This document shows positions 1 through 7,660 of a stretch of 64,000 bases of DNA, one piece after another. The stretch comes from an uncultured Steroidobacter sp. (GTDB taxonomy: Bacteria > Pseudomonadota > Gammaproteobacteria > Steroidobacterales > Steroidobacteraceae). Location: NCBI GenBank assembly GCA_938008435.1, contig CALLKK010000010.1, positions 176,535 through 240,534 on the forward strand, in the 5' to 3' direction. Below the pieces are notes generated by a model. The model saw nothing but the letters and a program-made list of their open reading frames with translations. It did not search any database and was not told where the DNA came from. The number at the start of each line of letters is the position of its first letter. Positions within the stretch are counted from its first letter, which is position 1. The position numbers and the translations under genes were made by a program.

Positions 1-423
1 CGGCGTCGCAACGATGCTCACGCAGGCGGCCTACTCCTATCAGAACAGGCCGTGGCCGATGAGCCCGTCGTCGTCATGCGCAATGGCGATAAGTTCGAGT
101 CGTACACGCCGACCGGCATCTACGGCAGCCGACTGCGCTCCCTCAAGGCACTCGACACCACACGTATCTCCCGCGCCCAACAGCAGGCATTGCAGGACTA
201 CTGCCAGCGCAACGGGATCAACGTCTACGTCGGCGTCGTCGAGCTGGTGCAGGACAAGAAGGATCCGGACCTGATGCACACTTGGACCGGTTGGCTGGAA
301 GGCGTCCCGACATGGCTGCCGCAAGCCGAGTTCCTGGTCTTCAACAAGCGTCTCGGTCAGGACGAGTACGAAACGATCTCCGTCCCGTGGGACGAAGCGG
401 TCGCGATCTGCGCCATTACATGA
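1..423 (+). CDS. Hypothetical protein, probably cut by the window edge
   Basis: The frame is open from base 1, so the true start may lie outside the window. A GTG at 52 could start a 123-residue version. The product is mixed alpha/beta in look, with many charged and aromatic residues and no signal peptide or membrane segment. I do not recognise a family. Its TGA at 421-423 overlaps the ATG of the next small frame by the 4-base ATGA arrangement, which suggests translational coupling. Confidence 0.5.
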   Translation, partial: RRRNDAHAGGLLLSEQAVADEPVVVMRNGDKFESYTPTGIYGSRLRSLKALDTTRISRAQQQALQDYCQRNGINVYVGVVELVQDKKDPDLMHTWTGWLEGVPTWLPQAEFLVFNKRLGQDEYETISVPWDEAVAICAIT

Positions 424-527
424 CGGAGCTGCCGGAGGATCCGCCGCGCTACAGCGTCGAGGCGTTCCCGAACGACACGGAATGGGAGCAGCTCAAGGCC
501 CGCGGCGAGCCCGTACTGCCGCCGTGA
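420..527 (+). CDS. Small hypothetical protein, 35 aa, ATGA-coupled to the gene before it
   Basis: The ATG at 420 overlaps the TGA of the preceding frame in an ATGA. The 35-residue product starts MTELPEDPP and ends VLPP; it is acidic and proline-rich with no domain. The overlap is the main argument that it is translated, because the same arrangement joins several well-supported gene pairs in this window. No function can be given. Confidence 0.35.
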   Translation: MTELPEDPPRYSVEAFPNDTEWEQLKARGEPVLPP

Positions 528-716
528 GCAGCGACCGGGGCGGCGTGGGCGTCATAGACCGAGAACGTGCCACCTGCGCTAGGTGCCTCGAAATCGAGGA
601 GCGCGTACACTACGCGGCGCCCGCATCCGATGTGACGAATCTCTCACTTCGGCGGCCGTCGGATTCTGTAAAATGCTTCTAACATATAAGAACGAGCGAG
701 CCGAACAGCCAGCCGT

Positions 717-950
717 ATGCGGATGCTGATCGACCTTTTCGATAACGAGCACGGCTACGCTCGGATTTTTGCGGAGAAGGAAGGTTTCGGGTACGAGCTC
801 AGCACGTATCGCCCGTTGCCCATTCCCGATTTGTTTGGCCGCATGAGCGGCTTTTCATCGCCCGAAGCCGCTTGCGAAGCCGCCAAACATCAGCTCGCCT
901 CGATCAAGCAGGCAATGCAGCCGAAGTCGCGTCCGGGTCGGCGCAAGTAA
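717..950 (+). CDS. Small hypothetical protein, 77 aa
   Basis: ATG start at 717. The product is soluble, with an aromatic N-terminal half (FDNEHGYARIF, GFGYELSTY) and a basic C-terminus ending RPGRRK. An AT-rich stretch just upstream (about 670-700, with ATATAAG) could hold a promoter. I do not recognise a family. The coding-like composition and the lack of any competing gene support it moderately. Confidence 0.45.
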   Translation: MRMLIDLFDNEHGYARIFAEKEGFGYELSTYRPLPIPDLFGRMSGFSSPEAACEAAKHQLASIKQAMQPKSRPGRRK

Positions 951-1040
951 GACGCGATCCGTTGCGTGCGCGACGGCCGTGCCGCCGCGACGCCCGCGGG
1001 GCATCCGGCACGAACGCGTCGTACCGGACGCCCTCTGCAA

Positions 1041-2123
1041 TTACTTCTCGAGCAACCTTTCGGCGATCTGCACCGCGTTCAGCGCAGCACCCTTGAGGAG
1101 CTGATCGCCGGCGATGAACAGCGAGATCGAGCGGCCGCTCGGATCGCTCAGGTCGCGACGAATGCGGCCGACGAGTAGGTCGTCTTGACCGGAAGCATCC
1201 TTGGGCATCGGGAAGTAGTTCCGCTCCACGTCATCGACGAGCTTGACGCCGGGCGCCTTCGCGATGATCTCGCGCACTTCTTCGGGCGTGATCGGCCGCT
1301 CGCAGTCGAACGTCGCCGAGATGCAATGCGCCCGCAGCACCGGCACGCGCACGCAGGTCGCGGAGACGCGCAGCGACGGCTCGTTGAAGATCTTGCGCGC
1401 CTCCTGGATCACCTTCGTTTCTTCTTCGTTGTAGCCGGTCTGCGGATCGATACGCGTGTTGTGGCTGAACACGTTGAACGCGTACGGATGCGGCAGCACC
1501 TTCGGCTCGTAGTGCTCACCGGCGAGATACGCTCTGGTCGACTGGCGCAGCTCCTCCATCGCAGCGGCGCCGGCGCCGGAGGCGGCTTGATAAGTGGAGA
1601 TGATCAGGCGCTCGATGCGGTTGACCTTGTGCACCGGCCAGAGCGGCGTGATCGTCAGAATGGCCGCGCAATTCGGATTGGCGATGATGCCGCGATGCCC
1701 GGCGATCGCATCGGCATTGATCTCCGGCACGACGAGCGGCACGTCGGGCTCCATGCGGAACGCCGAGGAATTGTCGACGACGATCGTGCCCGCCTGCGCC
1801 AGAAGAGGCGCGAAACGCCGAGAGATCGAACCGCCGGCGGAAAAGAGCGCGATGTCGATGCCGTTCAGGGCCTCCTCGCGCAGCTCTTCGACGACGAGCG
1901 ACTGGCCGGCATAGGTCATGCGCTGGCCCGCCGAACGGGCCGAGGCGAACAGCCGGAGCGAGGACAGCGGGAAGCGGCGCTTCTCCAGGCACTGCACGAT
2001 TTCGACGCCGACGGCGCCCGTCGCGCCGACGACGGCCACGACCGGGTTCTTGAGATTCGGACGCCGCTCGCTACGCGAAGCTTCGCCGGAAGGGGAACGG
2101 ACCGCGCTGACTGCTGAACTCAT
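1041..2123 (-). CDS. asd: Aspartate-semialdehyde dehydrogenase
   Basis: Reduces aspartyl phosphate to aspartate semialdehyde with NADPH, the branch-point precursor of lysine/diaminopimelate, threonine, methionine and isoleucine. The 360-residue product has an N-terminal Rossmann motif GATGAVG at about 33-39 and the catalytic cysteine in NPNC (Cys152). The dimerisation/substrate domain follows with RAHC near residue 270. An N-terminal extension of about 27 residues precedes the usual family start. The ATG has a purine-rich ribosome site (GGAAAGCAGAG). It stands alone, with no other lysine genes beside it. A lysine-rich leader peptide and a terminator precede it (2169-2336), so it is probably controlled by attenuation. 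Confidence 0.95.
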   Translation of the reverse strand: MSSAVSAVRSPSGEASRSERRPNLKNPVVAVVGATGAVGVEIVQCLEKRRFPLSSLRLFASARSAGQRMTYAGQSLVVEELREEALNGIDIALFSAGGSISRRFAPLLAQAGTIVVDNSSAFRMEPDVPLVVPEINADAIAGHRGIIANPNCAAILTITPLWPVHKVNRIERLIISTYQAASGAGAAAMEELRQSTRAYLAGEHYEPKVLPHPYAFNVFSHNTRIDPQTGYNEEETKVIQEARKIFNEPSLRVSATCVRVPVLRAHCISATFDCERPITPEEVREIIAKAPGVKLVDDVERNYFPMPKDASGQDDLLVGRIRRDLSDPSGRSISLFIAGDQLLKGAALNAVQIAERLLEK

Positions 2124-2168
2124 CTCTGCTTTCCTCTATTCGTCGAGGCCGGCAGACAGGCGCCCATG

Positions 2169-2198
2169 AAAAAGGCCCCGTCGAGAACCGGCGGGGCC
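2169..2198 (-). terminator. Attenuator-type terminator in the asd leader
   Basis: On the minus strand GGCCCCG (2198-2192) pairs with CGGGGCC (2180-2174), followed directly by TTTTT (2173-2169). It lies between the leader peptide (stop at 2225) and the asd start codon (2123). The same 5' arm, GGCCCCGC (2198-2191), is also exactly complementary to GCGGGGCC at 2254-2247 inside the leader peptide frame. Two mutually exclusive hairpins are therefore possible, as expected for an attenuator. Confidence 0.75.
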
Positions 2199-2224
2199 TA
2201 GCGATCTGGTCGTGTTGCTTGCGA

Positions 2225-2299
2225 TTAAACGCGCTCAGACGGAAGCGGCCCCGCGAGGAGCTTCTTCGTTTTCTTGATGCGTTTAATCAGCTTGAGCAT
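2225..2299 (-). CDS. Lysine-rich leader peptide of asd, 24 aa
   Basis: Minus-strand ATG at 2299, TAA at 2225. The peptide has six lysines (positions 3, 6, 9, 10, 12, 13) in its first 13 residues, with Leu and Ile around them. It lies 100 bases upstream of asd and immediately before a terminator hairpin. Codons 15-17 (GCG GGG CCG) carry the antiterminator arm. No good Shine-Dalgarno precedes the ATG, but a sigma70-like promoter places the transcript start only a few bases upstream, so it may be translated from a nearly leaderless mRNA. I infer ribosome-stalling control by charged tRNA-Lys. Confidence 0.65.
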   Translation of the reverse strand: MLKLIKRIKKTKKLLAGPLPSERV

Positions 2300-2309
2300 G
2301 GGCGCTGAA

Positions 2310-2336
2310 TGTATACGACGCCAGAAGGAAGGGCAA
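2310..2336 (-). promoter_or_regulatory. Candidate sigma70 promoter of the asd leader
   Basis: Minus-strand TTGCCC (2336-2331) and TATACA (2315-2310) separated by 15 bp; shifting the -10 by one base gives 16. The implied transcript start is about 3-6 bases before the leader-peptide ATG at 2299. Confidence 0.45.
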
Positions 2337-2390
2337 GTGGAACCGGACGGCGAGCCAAGCTCAGAAAGACCGCTAATTCGTGACGGTCGG

Positions 2391-2807
2391 TCAGTTGCCG
2401 CGCGCGAGCATCTGGCGTTTGGCGATCTGCGCACCGAAGAGCGCCGCCGGAATCGTCGCGCCGATCCCGAGCACCCGATACCACGTCGGCAAGTCCGCCG
2501 ATGTGGCGAATCCCAGCGCCACGCCGAGAATGCCGAATGCAAGCGCATTGAAGTACGGCACGGTGCGCGCAAGTCGCGCCGCCAGGTATCCGCCGAGCAC
2601 CGTCGAGGCGGTGCCAAGGACGAAGGAAACGAGCACGTACTCGCGGTTCTCCATCAGCCGCTCGATCACACGTTGCAGCTCTTCGTTCGTCATGTGCGCG
2701 TTCACATCCGGCGCATAAATGCCGAACAAGATCATTCCCGCCAGGATATCGACGCCGATGACGGCAAGCGTCGCAAGCAAGACGGCTCTGAAGCTGATGG
2801 CCTGCAT
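2391..2807 (-). CDS. Small membrane protein, 138 aa
   Basis: ATG at 2807 starts MQAISFRAV; upstream codons in this frame read through other genes and are unlikely. Four hydrophobic segments are visible at about 7-30, 57-80, 85-105 and 110-128, with a short charged loop (EELQRVIERLMEN) after the first. I do not recognise a family. No neighbour suggests a role. The asd leader begins about 90 bases beyond its stop. Confidence 0.7.
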   Translation of the reverse strand: MQAISFRAVLLATLAVIGVDILAGMILFGIYAPDVNAHMTNEELQRVIERLMENREYVLVSFVLGTASTVLGGYLAARLARTVPYFNALAFGILGVALGFATSADLPTWYRVLGIGATIPAALFGAQIAKRQMLARGN

Positions 2808-2872
2808 GCAATTACGATAACAAAAGCATGCTCCTATCGCGACGCGCCCAAGCGCATCGTCGCACCGCTCGT

Positions 2873-3169
2873 CTAGCGATCGAAAGTGCGCTTCCTTCCC
2901 TCCCCGAACGGCCGCAAGCAGCGCGGACATACGGCGCGGCCGACCTGCGGACGCTCCGTAGTGAACCGCGCGCCGCGATGCCCGCATTCGCTGCATCTCA
3001 AACGCTTGCCGACATCCACCGCCATGGCCCGCCAACCGGCGCGCTGCGCAATCTCCTCGAGCCGCGCGATCGTAAACCGCCCGCAATTGCCGCATACGAT
3101 GTAGACGGGCATGCCGCATTCCCCGAGAAATCCCAGCGTCCCTGCACGCGCGGGCTTTTTCGACGGCAT
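2873..3169 (-). CDS. Zinc-ribbon-like hypothetical protein
   Basis: A 98-residue product with three CxxC pairs (CGNC, CSECG, CPRC), which suggests one or two zinc ribbons. The start is uncertain: the ATG at 3169 has no clear ribosome site, while an internal ATG at 3112 (MPVYIVCGN) is preceded by GGGGAA at a good distance and would give 79 residues. It follows the next gene upstream (3212-3451) by 42 bases on the same strand, so the two probably share a transcript. Function unknown. Confidence 0.6.
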   Translation of the reverse strand: MPSKKPARAGTLGFLGECGMPVYIVCGNCGRFTIARLEEIAQRAGWRAMAVDVGKRLRCSECGHRGARFTTERPQVGRAVCPRCLRPFGEGRKRTFDR

Positions 3170-3211
3170 GGATCGCGCAAAACGGATCGGCCTCAGCCAG
3201 CTGCAAACGAG

Positions 3212-3451
3212 CTACTCTTCGCAGCTCGGGCAGGCGCTGCGATAGCCCGTTGTCATGGCAACGGGCGTGCGCCGCACCGCCTTGAGCTTCGGCAGCAGCA
3301 CGCTGATGGTGAGCAGCGTCTCCTTGCAGAGCTTGCCTTCCGGTTTGAGCTCGCCGAGCACGCGTTCGTCCACTTCGTCTGCGAGCACTACGGTGAGCGA
3401 TTCCAAGCATTCGATCGTGCGATCGATGAGCGTCAATGGCGTCACGAACAT
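3212..3451 (-). CDS. Hypothetical protein, 79 aa
   Basis: I chose the ATG at 3451 (MFVTPLTLID) because GAGG stands about 8 bases upstream; an in-frame ATG at 3514 would add 21 residues. The product is mostly helical with a short Cys-x2-Cys at its end (ACPSCEE). A possible promoter (TATAAA at 3549-3544, with TTGCGC about 15 bp further upstream) lies in a GGCCTGT/ACAGGCC inverted repeat. Family not recognised. Confidence 0.5.
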   Translation of the reverse strand: MFVTPLTLIDRTIECLESLTVVLADEVDERVLGELKPEGKLCKETLLTISVLLPKLKAVRRTPVAMTTGYRSACPSCEE

Positions 3452-3596
3452 GATCGGCCTCGTTCGATATGGGACTGAAGACGCGCCGGGCACGGACGTG
3501 GCGCAGCGCGACAAAGCTCCGAGCGGCCTCGAAGGCCTGTTTTTTTATACAGGCCACCGACGGCGCGCAAGAGGCCGCTCGTAAGTACTTGAATTG

Positions 3597-4343
3597 CTAC
3601 GAATCGATTTCGACCGGCTCGATCAGATCCGGTGAGTCGTTGCGCGGGCTATTGACGCGTTCCGAGACGGGCCAGGCGCGCATGAGCTCGCTCGGATACT
3701 CCTTGAGCGCGCTGCGCGCCTGCTCCACCGTGCCGGCGAGCCACGCATCGATTTGATCCTTGGCGAGAATCGCCGGCATCCGACGCTGCTCGCGCGGCAG
3801 GAGCTGGCCGCCCGAATGATTGTGAATCTCGGCCATCAGATCGTTGGCCGGCATCGTGATGATGGCGCAGGAGACGATCTCGCCTTCAGGCGAAAAAGAA
3901 CGATCCCAAATCCCTGCGAGCGCAAACGTCTCGCCCTCGACCGGCTTGATGAAATAAGGCTGTTTGCGCCGGCCGTTGGGCCGCAGTTGCCACTCGTAGA
4001 AGCCCACGCACGGCACGATGCATCGCTGACCGCGCGCCCACGCGCCCTTCCACGCGGCAGCCGTGTCGAGCTTTTCGATGGTGGCGTTGATCGTCGGAAA
4101 GCGCGGCGGCTGGCCTTTCGCCCAGAACGGCACGAGCCCCCAGCGCATCAACACAGCCTCGCGCTCGCCGTCACGCTGACGAATCGCACGCACGACCGGC
4201 ACGAGATCGGTCGGCGCCACGTTGTAGCTTGCTTCGTAGGCGCGCTCTAGCGCGTCCGACAAACCGATGTGGGAATTGGCGCGATCGATCGAGTACTCGC
4301 GCTCGAGCGCTGCCTGATCCGGTGAGACGTAGCGGCCGCACAT
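3597..4343 (-). CDS. yedK: SRAP-family DNA-protein crosslink protein (YedK/HMCES)
   Basis: Family proteins bind abasic sites in single-stranded DNA and form a thiazolidine crosslink through Cys2, shielding the lesion. The product starts MCGRY, so Cys2 is present as required. It keeps the WGLVPFWAK and GFYEW blocks and the C-terminal IHN/RMPAIL segment carrying the active-site histidine. The length (248 aa) fits bacterial members of about 220-250. A spacer of about a dozen residues separates the IH from RMP. It is a lone gene with a Nudix hydrolase just upstream on the same strand (gap 44 bases). Confidence 0.93.
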   Translation of the reverse strand: MCGRYVSPDQAALEREYSIDRANSHIGLSDALERAYEASYNVAPTDLVPVVRAIRQRDGEREAVLMRWGLVPFWAKGQPPRFPTINATIEKLDTAAAWKGAWARGQRCIVPCVGFYEWQLRPNGRRKQPYFIKPVEGETFALAGIWDRSFSPEGEIVSCAIITMPANDLMAEIHNHSGGQLLPREQRRMPAILAKDQIDAWLAGTVEQARSALKEYPSELMRAWPVSERVNSPRNDSPDLIEPVEIDS

Positions 4344-4387
4344 GTCAGGCGACCGCTAGCAAGGAGACGACGCGCGCATGATTCACG

Positions 4388-4804
4388 TCAGCCAAGACGC
4401 GCGGCCGCCCAGCGCACGATCGGTTCGACGCGTGCCGATACGAGCTTGAGCGCGCCCGCCTCATCGACCCATCGATATTCATTGTGCTCGGGACGCCCGA
4501 GCTCTTCGATGACGGGCAACGACACGGCAATCGTCGCGGTCTTCGCGAGGTAATAGCGCGCCACCTTGCCGCGGCTGTACGGAGGGGTTTCGATGAAGTC
4601 CTCGCCCCAGGCGAAGTCGAGATCCGCGATCAATGTTTCCTCCTTGACTTCGCGGATCGCCGCCGCGAGCGGCTCCTCGCCGGCCTCGACCATGCCCTTG
4701 GGAAAATCCCAATGCGTGAATGCGCGCAGCAGGAGGTAGCGCCACCCTTCTGCGGTCTCACGCACGACCACCACACCGGCGGACAATCTCGTCGGACGGG
4801 ACAT
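4388..4804 (-). CDS. Nudix hydrolase, Ap4A-hydrolase-like
   Basis: A single Nudix domain of 138 residues. The Nudix box runs from Gly37 through Glu43 to Arg51-Glu52 and Glu55-Glu56, so the metal-binding glutamates are intact; the usual glycine after EE is Leu58. The FPKGMVEAGE start of the box resembles diadenosine tetraphosphate hydrolases and related phosphohydrolases. It would hydrolyse a nucleoside diphosphate-linked substrate in the cytoplasm; the actual substrate cannot be read from the sequence. Same strand as yedK and possibly cotranscribed. Confidence 0.88.
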   Translation of the reverse strand: MSRPTRLSAGVVVVRETAEGWRYLLLRAFTHWDFPKGMVEAGEEPLAAAIREVKEETLIADLDFAWGEDFIETPPYSRGKVARYYLAKTATIAVSLPVIEELGRPEHNEYRWVDEAGALKLVSARVEPIVRWAAARLG

Positions 4805-4982
4805 GGGACCAGTTTATATGTGAAGCGACGAAGGGATGGAAGCCGTCGCCTCTGCGTCGCGTCGTCCGCGGCCGACGGTCGATGCCGATCATCAGCCACG
4901 TGATTGAACGACCCGGTATTGATAGACTGGATCTATGAAGCGCCGCGTCTGATCGCGCCCATTACGTCATTGGCTGCCGCAC

Positions 4983-5882
4983 ATGAACCTTCGCGATCTT
5001 CGTTATTTCGTTGCGCTCGCCGAGATCGGCCATTTCGGCAGGGCGGCGGAGCGCTGCTTCGTCAGCCAACCGACGCTGTCGGCGCAGATCAAGAAGCTGG
5101 AAAGCTATCTCGGCGTGCAGCTCATCGAACGCCAGCCGCGGCGGGTCGTGCTCACCGATATCGGCACGAAGATCCTGCCGCTCGCGCGGCGCATGCTGGA
5201 GGACAGCGATCAGATCGTCGCGCTCGCCCGCAACGAACACGATCCGCTGTCCGGCAAGATGAAGGTTGCGCTCATTCCGACGATCGGCCCGTATCTGTTG
5301 CCGCTCGTCATGCGCCGTTTGCGCAAACAGCTGCCGCGGCTCAAGCTGATGCTCTACGAGTATCAGACGCAACCGCTGCTCGAGCGGCTGCGCTCCGGCG
5401 AAATCGAGCTCGGCATTCTCGCCTTGCCGGTGCCGCTGGACGGACTCGAAGCGCGTGAGCTCTACGAAGAGCCGTTCACCTTGGCGGTGCCGACCAACAG
5501 CGAGCTCGCGAAGAAATCGCACGTCAAAGTCGACGACTTGAGCGGCGAGACGCTGCTGCTGCTCGAAGACGGCCACTGCCTGCGCGATCAAGCGCTCGAG
5601 GTATGCGGACGCATCGATGCCAAGGAGAGCGAGGACTATCGCGCAACGAGCCTGGAGACGCTGCGCCAGATGGTCGCCGCTGGACTGGGCGTCACGCTGT
5701 TGCCCGAGCTTGCCACGCGCGGTCCGTTCGGCACGGGCCAAGGGCTTGCGGTCAAGCATTTCGCGCGGCCGGTGCCGTCGCGTACGGTCGGCGCCGTCTG
5801 GCGCAAGAGCAGCGCGCGCATTCAAGCGCTGACTGCAATCTGCGATGTAATCGAAACCACGATGAAGGAGATGAAGAAGTGA
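4983..5882 (+). CDS. oxyR: LysR-family peroxide sensor OxyR
   Basis: A 299-residue LysR regulator: winged helix-turn-helix at about 1-60 (HFGRAAERCFVSQPTLSAQI) and a periplasmic-binding-like effector domain at about 90-295. The redox pair is Cys199 and Cys208 (GHCLRDQALEVC), exactly the E. coli OxyR numbering, which makes the assignment firm. In the family, disulfide formation by peroxide switches on catalase, alkyl hydroperoxide reductase and related genes. Its TGA at 5880-5882 overlaps the GTG start of the downstream copper-chaperone gene, so the two are probably translated together. Confidence 0.95.
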   Translation: MNLRDLRYFVALAEIGHFGRAAERCFVSQPTLSAQIKKLESYLGVQLIERQPRRVVLTDIGTKILPLARRMLEDSDQIVALARNEHDPLSGKMKVALIPTIGPYLLPLVMRRLRKQLPRLKLMLYEYQTQPLLERLRSGEIELGILALPVPLDGLEARELYEEPFTLAVPTNSELAKKSHVKVDDLSGETLLLLEDGHCLRDQALEVCGRIDAKESEDYRATSLETLRQMVAAGLGVTLLPELATRGPFGTGQGLAVKHFARPVPSRTVGAVWRKSSARIQALTAICDVIETTMKEMKK

Positions 5883-6397
5883 TACGGCGCCTTGCGCTCG
5901 CGTGCCTGTGGCTGTCCTTGGCTGGCTGCGCGCGATCCCCGTCCGAGCCTGTCGAAGTCGTCAACGCCTGGGCGCAACCCACGCCGCCCGGCGCGTCGGT
6001 GGGCGCGATCTATGTGGAGCTGCGCGCGCACAGCGCCGATCGTCTCCTTGGCGCGAGCTCTTCGATCGCGCGCAGCATCGAGATCCACGAGACGACCTTC
6101 GAAGACGGCATCGCGAGAATGCGCCCCCTCGAAGGGGTCGACTTGCAGGCACACGAGACGGTGAGCTTCGCGCCCGGCGGCAAACATCTCATGGCGATCG
6201 ATCTCGTCGAGCCCTTCGCGCCCGGACAGACCTTCCCGCTCGAGCTGTCCTTCGCGAACGCCGGCACGATCGCGGTCGAAGTCACGGTCGCGGCTGCGCC
6301 GCACGATCATGCGGATCACGGCGATCACTCCGATCACAGTGATCACGGCTACGACGATCATGCGCACGGCGACCACGTCGATCACACGCATCACTGA
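5879..6397 (+). CDS. PCu(A)C-family copper chaperone lipoprotein with His-rich tail
   Basis: GTG start at 5879, overlapping the oxyR stop as GTGA. The product (172 aa) has a lipoprotein signal with lipobox LAGC (Cys17), then a PCu(A)C domain whose metal ligands are visible as HETTFEDG..MRP and, later, GGKHLM. The last 30 or so residues are almost all His and Asp, a likely metal-binding tail. Family members deliver Cu(I) to cytochrome oxidase or buffer periplasmic copper. Linkage to oxyR hints at a shared role in copper-driven oxidative stress; that is inference. Confidence 0.88.
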   Translation: MIRRLALACLWLSLAGCARSPSEPVEVVNAWAQPTPPGASVGAIYVELRAHSADRLLGASSSIARSIEIHETTFEDGIARMRPLEGVDLQAHETVSFAPGGKHLMAIDLVEPFAPGQTFPLELSFANAGTIAVEVTVAAAPHDHADHGDHSDHSDHGYDDHAHGDHVDHTHH

Positions 6398-6400
6398 GCG

Positions 6401-7660
6401 ATGACCACCCCTGCCGCGCCGCCGATCACGCCCGCGCACCTGCATGACGATCAGGTGCTCGCGCTGCTGCAATCCGGCGCGCACGCGCAGCTGCTGATCG
6501 CTCACTTCGGCGAGGAGGAATATCGCGAGCTCTCGCAGCTCGCCAAGCTCGCCGCGATCCGCAAGAACAAGCGCGGCCCGCTCGTGTTCATCCTGCCGGG
6601 CATCATGGGCTCGCGTCTTGCAATGAAACGCGGGCGCACGCTCGATCTGTATTGGCTGCATCCGCATGCGATCGCCGCCGGGCAGCTCATGCAGCTCGCG
6701 CTGCCCGGCTCGCGTGCGTTGCGCCCGATCGGCGTGATGCTGCCCGGCTATCTCAAGATGAAGCTGATGCTCGAGGTGTGCGGCTTCAGACCCGTGCTGC
6801 ACGCGTTCGATTGGCGCGCCGACTTGGAGCGCAATGCGCGCTCGCTCATGCGCGCCATCGAGCGCAGCGACGCGCGTCATACGATGATCGTGGCGCACAG
6901 CATGGGCGCGATGATCGCGCGCGCGGCGCTACGCTTCGACACCGCCAAGCGCATCAAGAAGCTCGTGCAGATCGGCGCGCCGAACGAAGGCTCCTTTGCG
7001 CCGGTGCAGGCGCTGCGCGCCGTGTATCCGACGGTGCGCAAGATCGCAGCGCTCGATCGCACGCACAGCGCGGAAGAGCTCGCCCGCAAAGTGTTCCTGA
7101 CGCTGCCGGGCCTGTATCAGCTCCTGCCTTCGGCCGAGTCGGGCGAGATCGATCTGTTCGATGCGGCGAGCTGGCCTTCGGACCTGGTGCCCGATGCCAA
7201 GCTCCTTGCGCAGGCGCGCCGCGTCAGAGCACGCCTGCCGCGACCCGATGCGCGCTGTCATGTCGTCGTCGGGTACGGGCAAGACACGATCACATCGCTC
7301 GTCAACACGGACGACATGTTCACCTACGAGATCCGGCCGGCAGGCGACGGTACGGTGCCGCTGACACGTGCGTGCTGGGACGGCGCGCGAACGTGGTATG
7401 CGCGCGCGAACCATGGCGCACTGTCGACCAACAGCAATGTGCTGGGCGCAGTCATCGACATCCTGCGCCAGGACGACACCACGAAGCTCACCTCGAACGC
7501 ACCCGAGCCGCCGCCGAGCACGGCGGTACGCCATGTCAGCGACCGCGACTTGCGGCGCCATGCGCTCGTCAAAGTGGAATGGGATGCCCTCACCGTCGAC
7601 AGTCGTCGACGCATCCTCGAGCCGATCTTCACGCCCGAGTTCGTCGCGCCCACGGACTGA
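6401..7660 (+). CDS. Alpha/beta hydrolase, LCAT/PGAP1-like
   Basis: A 419-residue protein with the nucleophile elbow AHSMG (Ser167), an upstream oxyanion-type loop FILPGIMGS (63-71), the Asp-containing GDGTVP segment and a late His (ANHG), as in lecithin:cholesterol acyltransferase-like lipases. No signal peptide is visible, so a cytoplasmic location is expected. It starts 3 bases after the copper-chaperone stop and is probably in the oxyR transcript. Substrate unknown; an ester or phospholipid is typical of the fold. Confidence 0.8.
   Translation: MTTPAAPPITPAHLHDDQVLALLQSGAHAQLLIAHFGEEEYRELSQLAKLAAIRKNKRGPLVFILPGIMGSRLAMKRGRTLDLYWLHPHAIAAGQLMQLALPGSRALRPIGVMLPGYLKMKLMLEVCGFRPVLHAFDWRADLERNARSLMRAIERSDARHTMIVAHSMGAMIARAALRFDTAKRIKKLVQIGAPNEGSFAPVQALRAVYPTVRKIAALDRTHSAEELARKVFLTLPGLYQLLPSAESGEIDLFDAASWPSDLVPDAKLLAQARRVRARLPRPDARCHVVVGYGQDTITSLVNTDDMFTYEIRPAGDGTVPLTRACWDGARTWYARANHGALSTNSNVLGAVIDILRQDDTTKLTSNAPEPPPSTAVRHVSDRDLRRHALVKVEWDALTVDSRRRILEPIFTPEFVAPTD

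Noticed and set aside
1185..2117. 310-codon open frame on the plus strand
   Set aside because: Antisense to asd and composed almost only of Arg, Asp and His-rich stretches.
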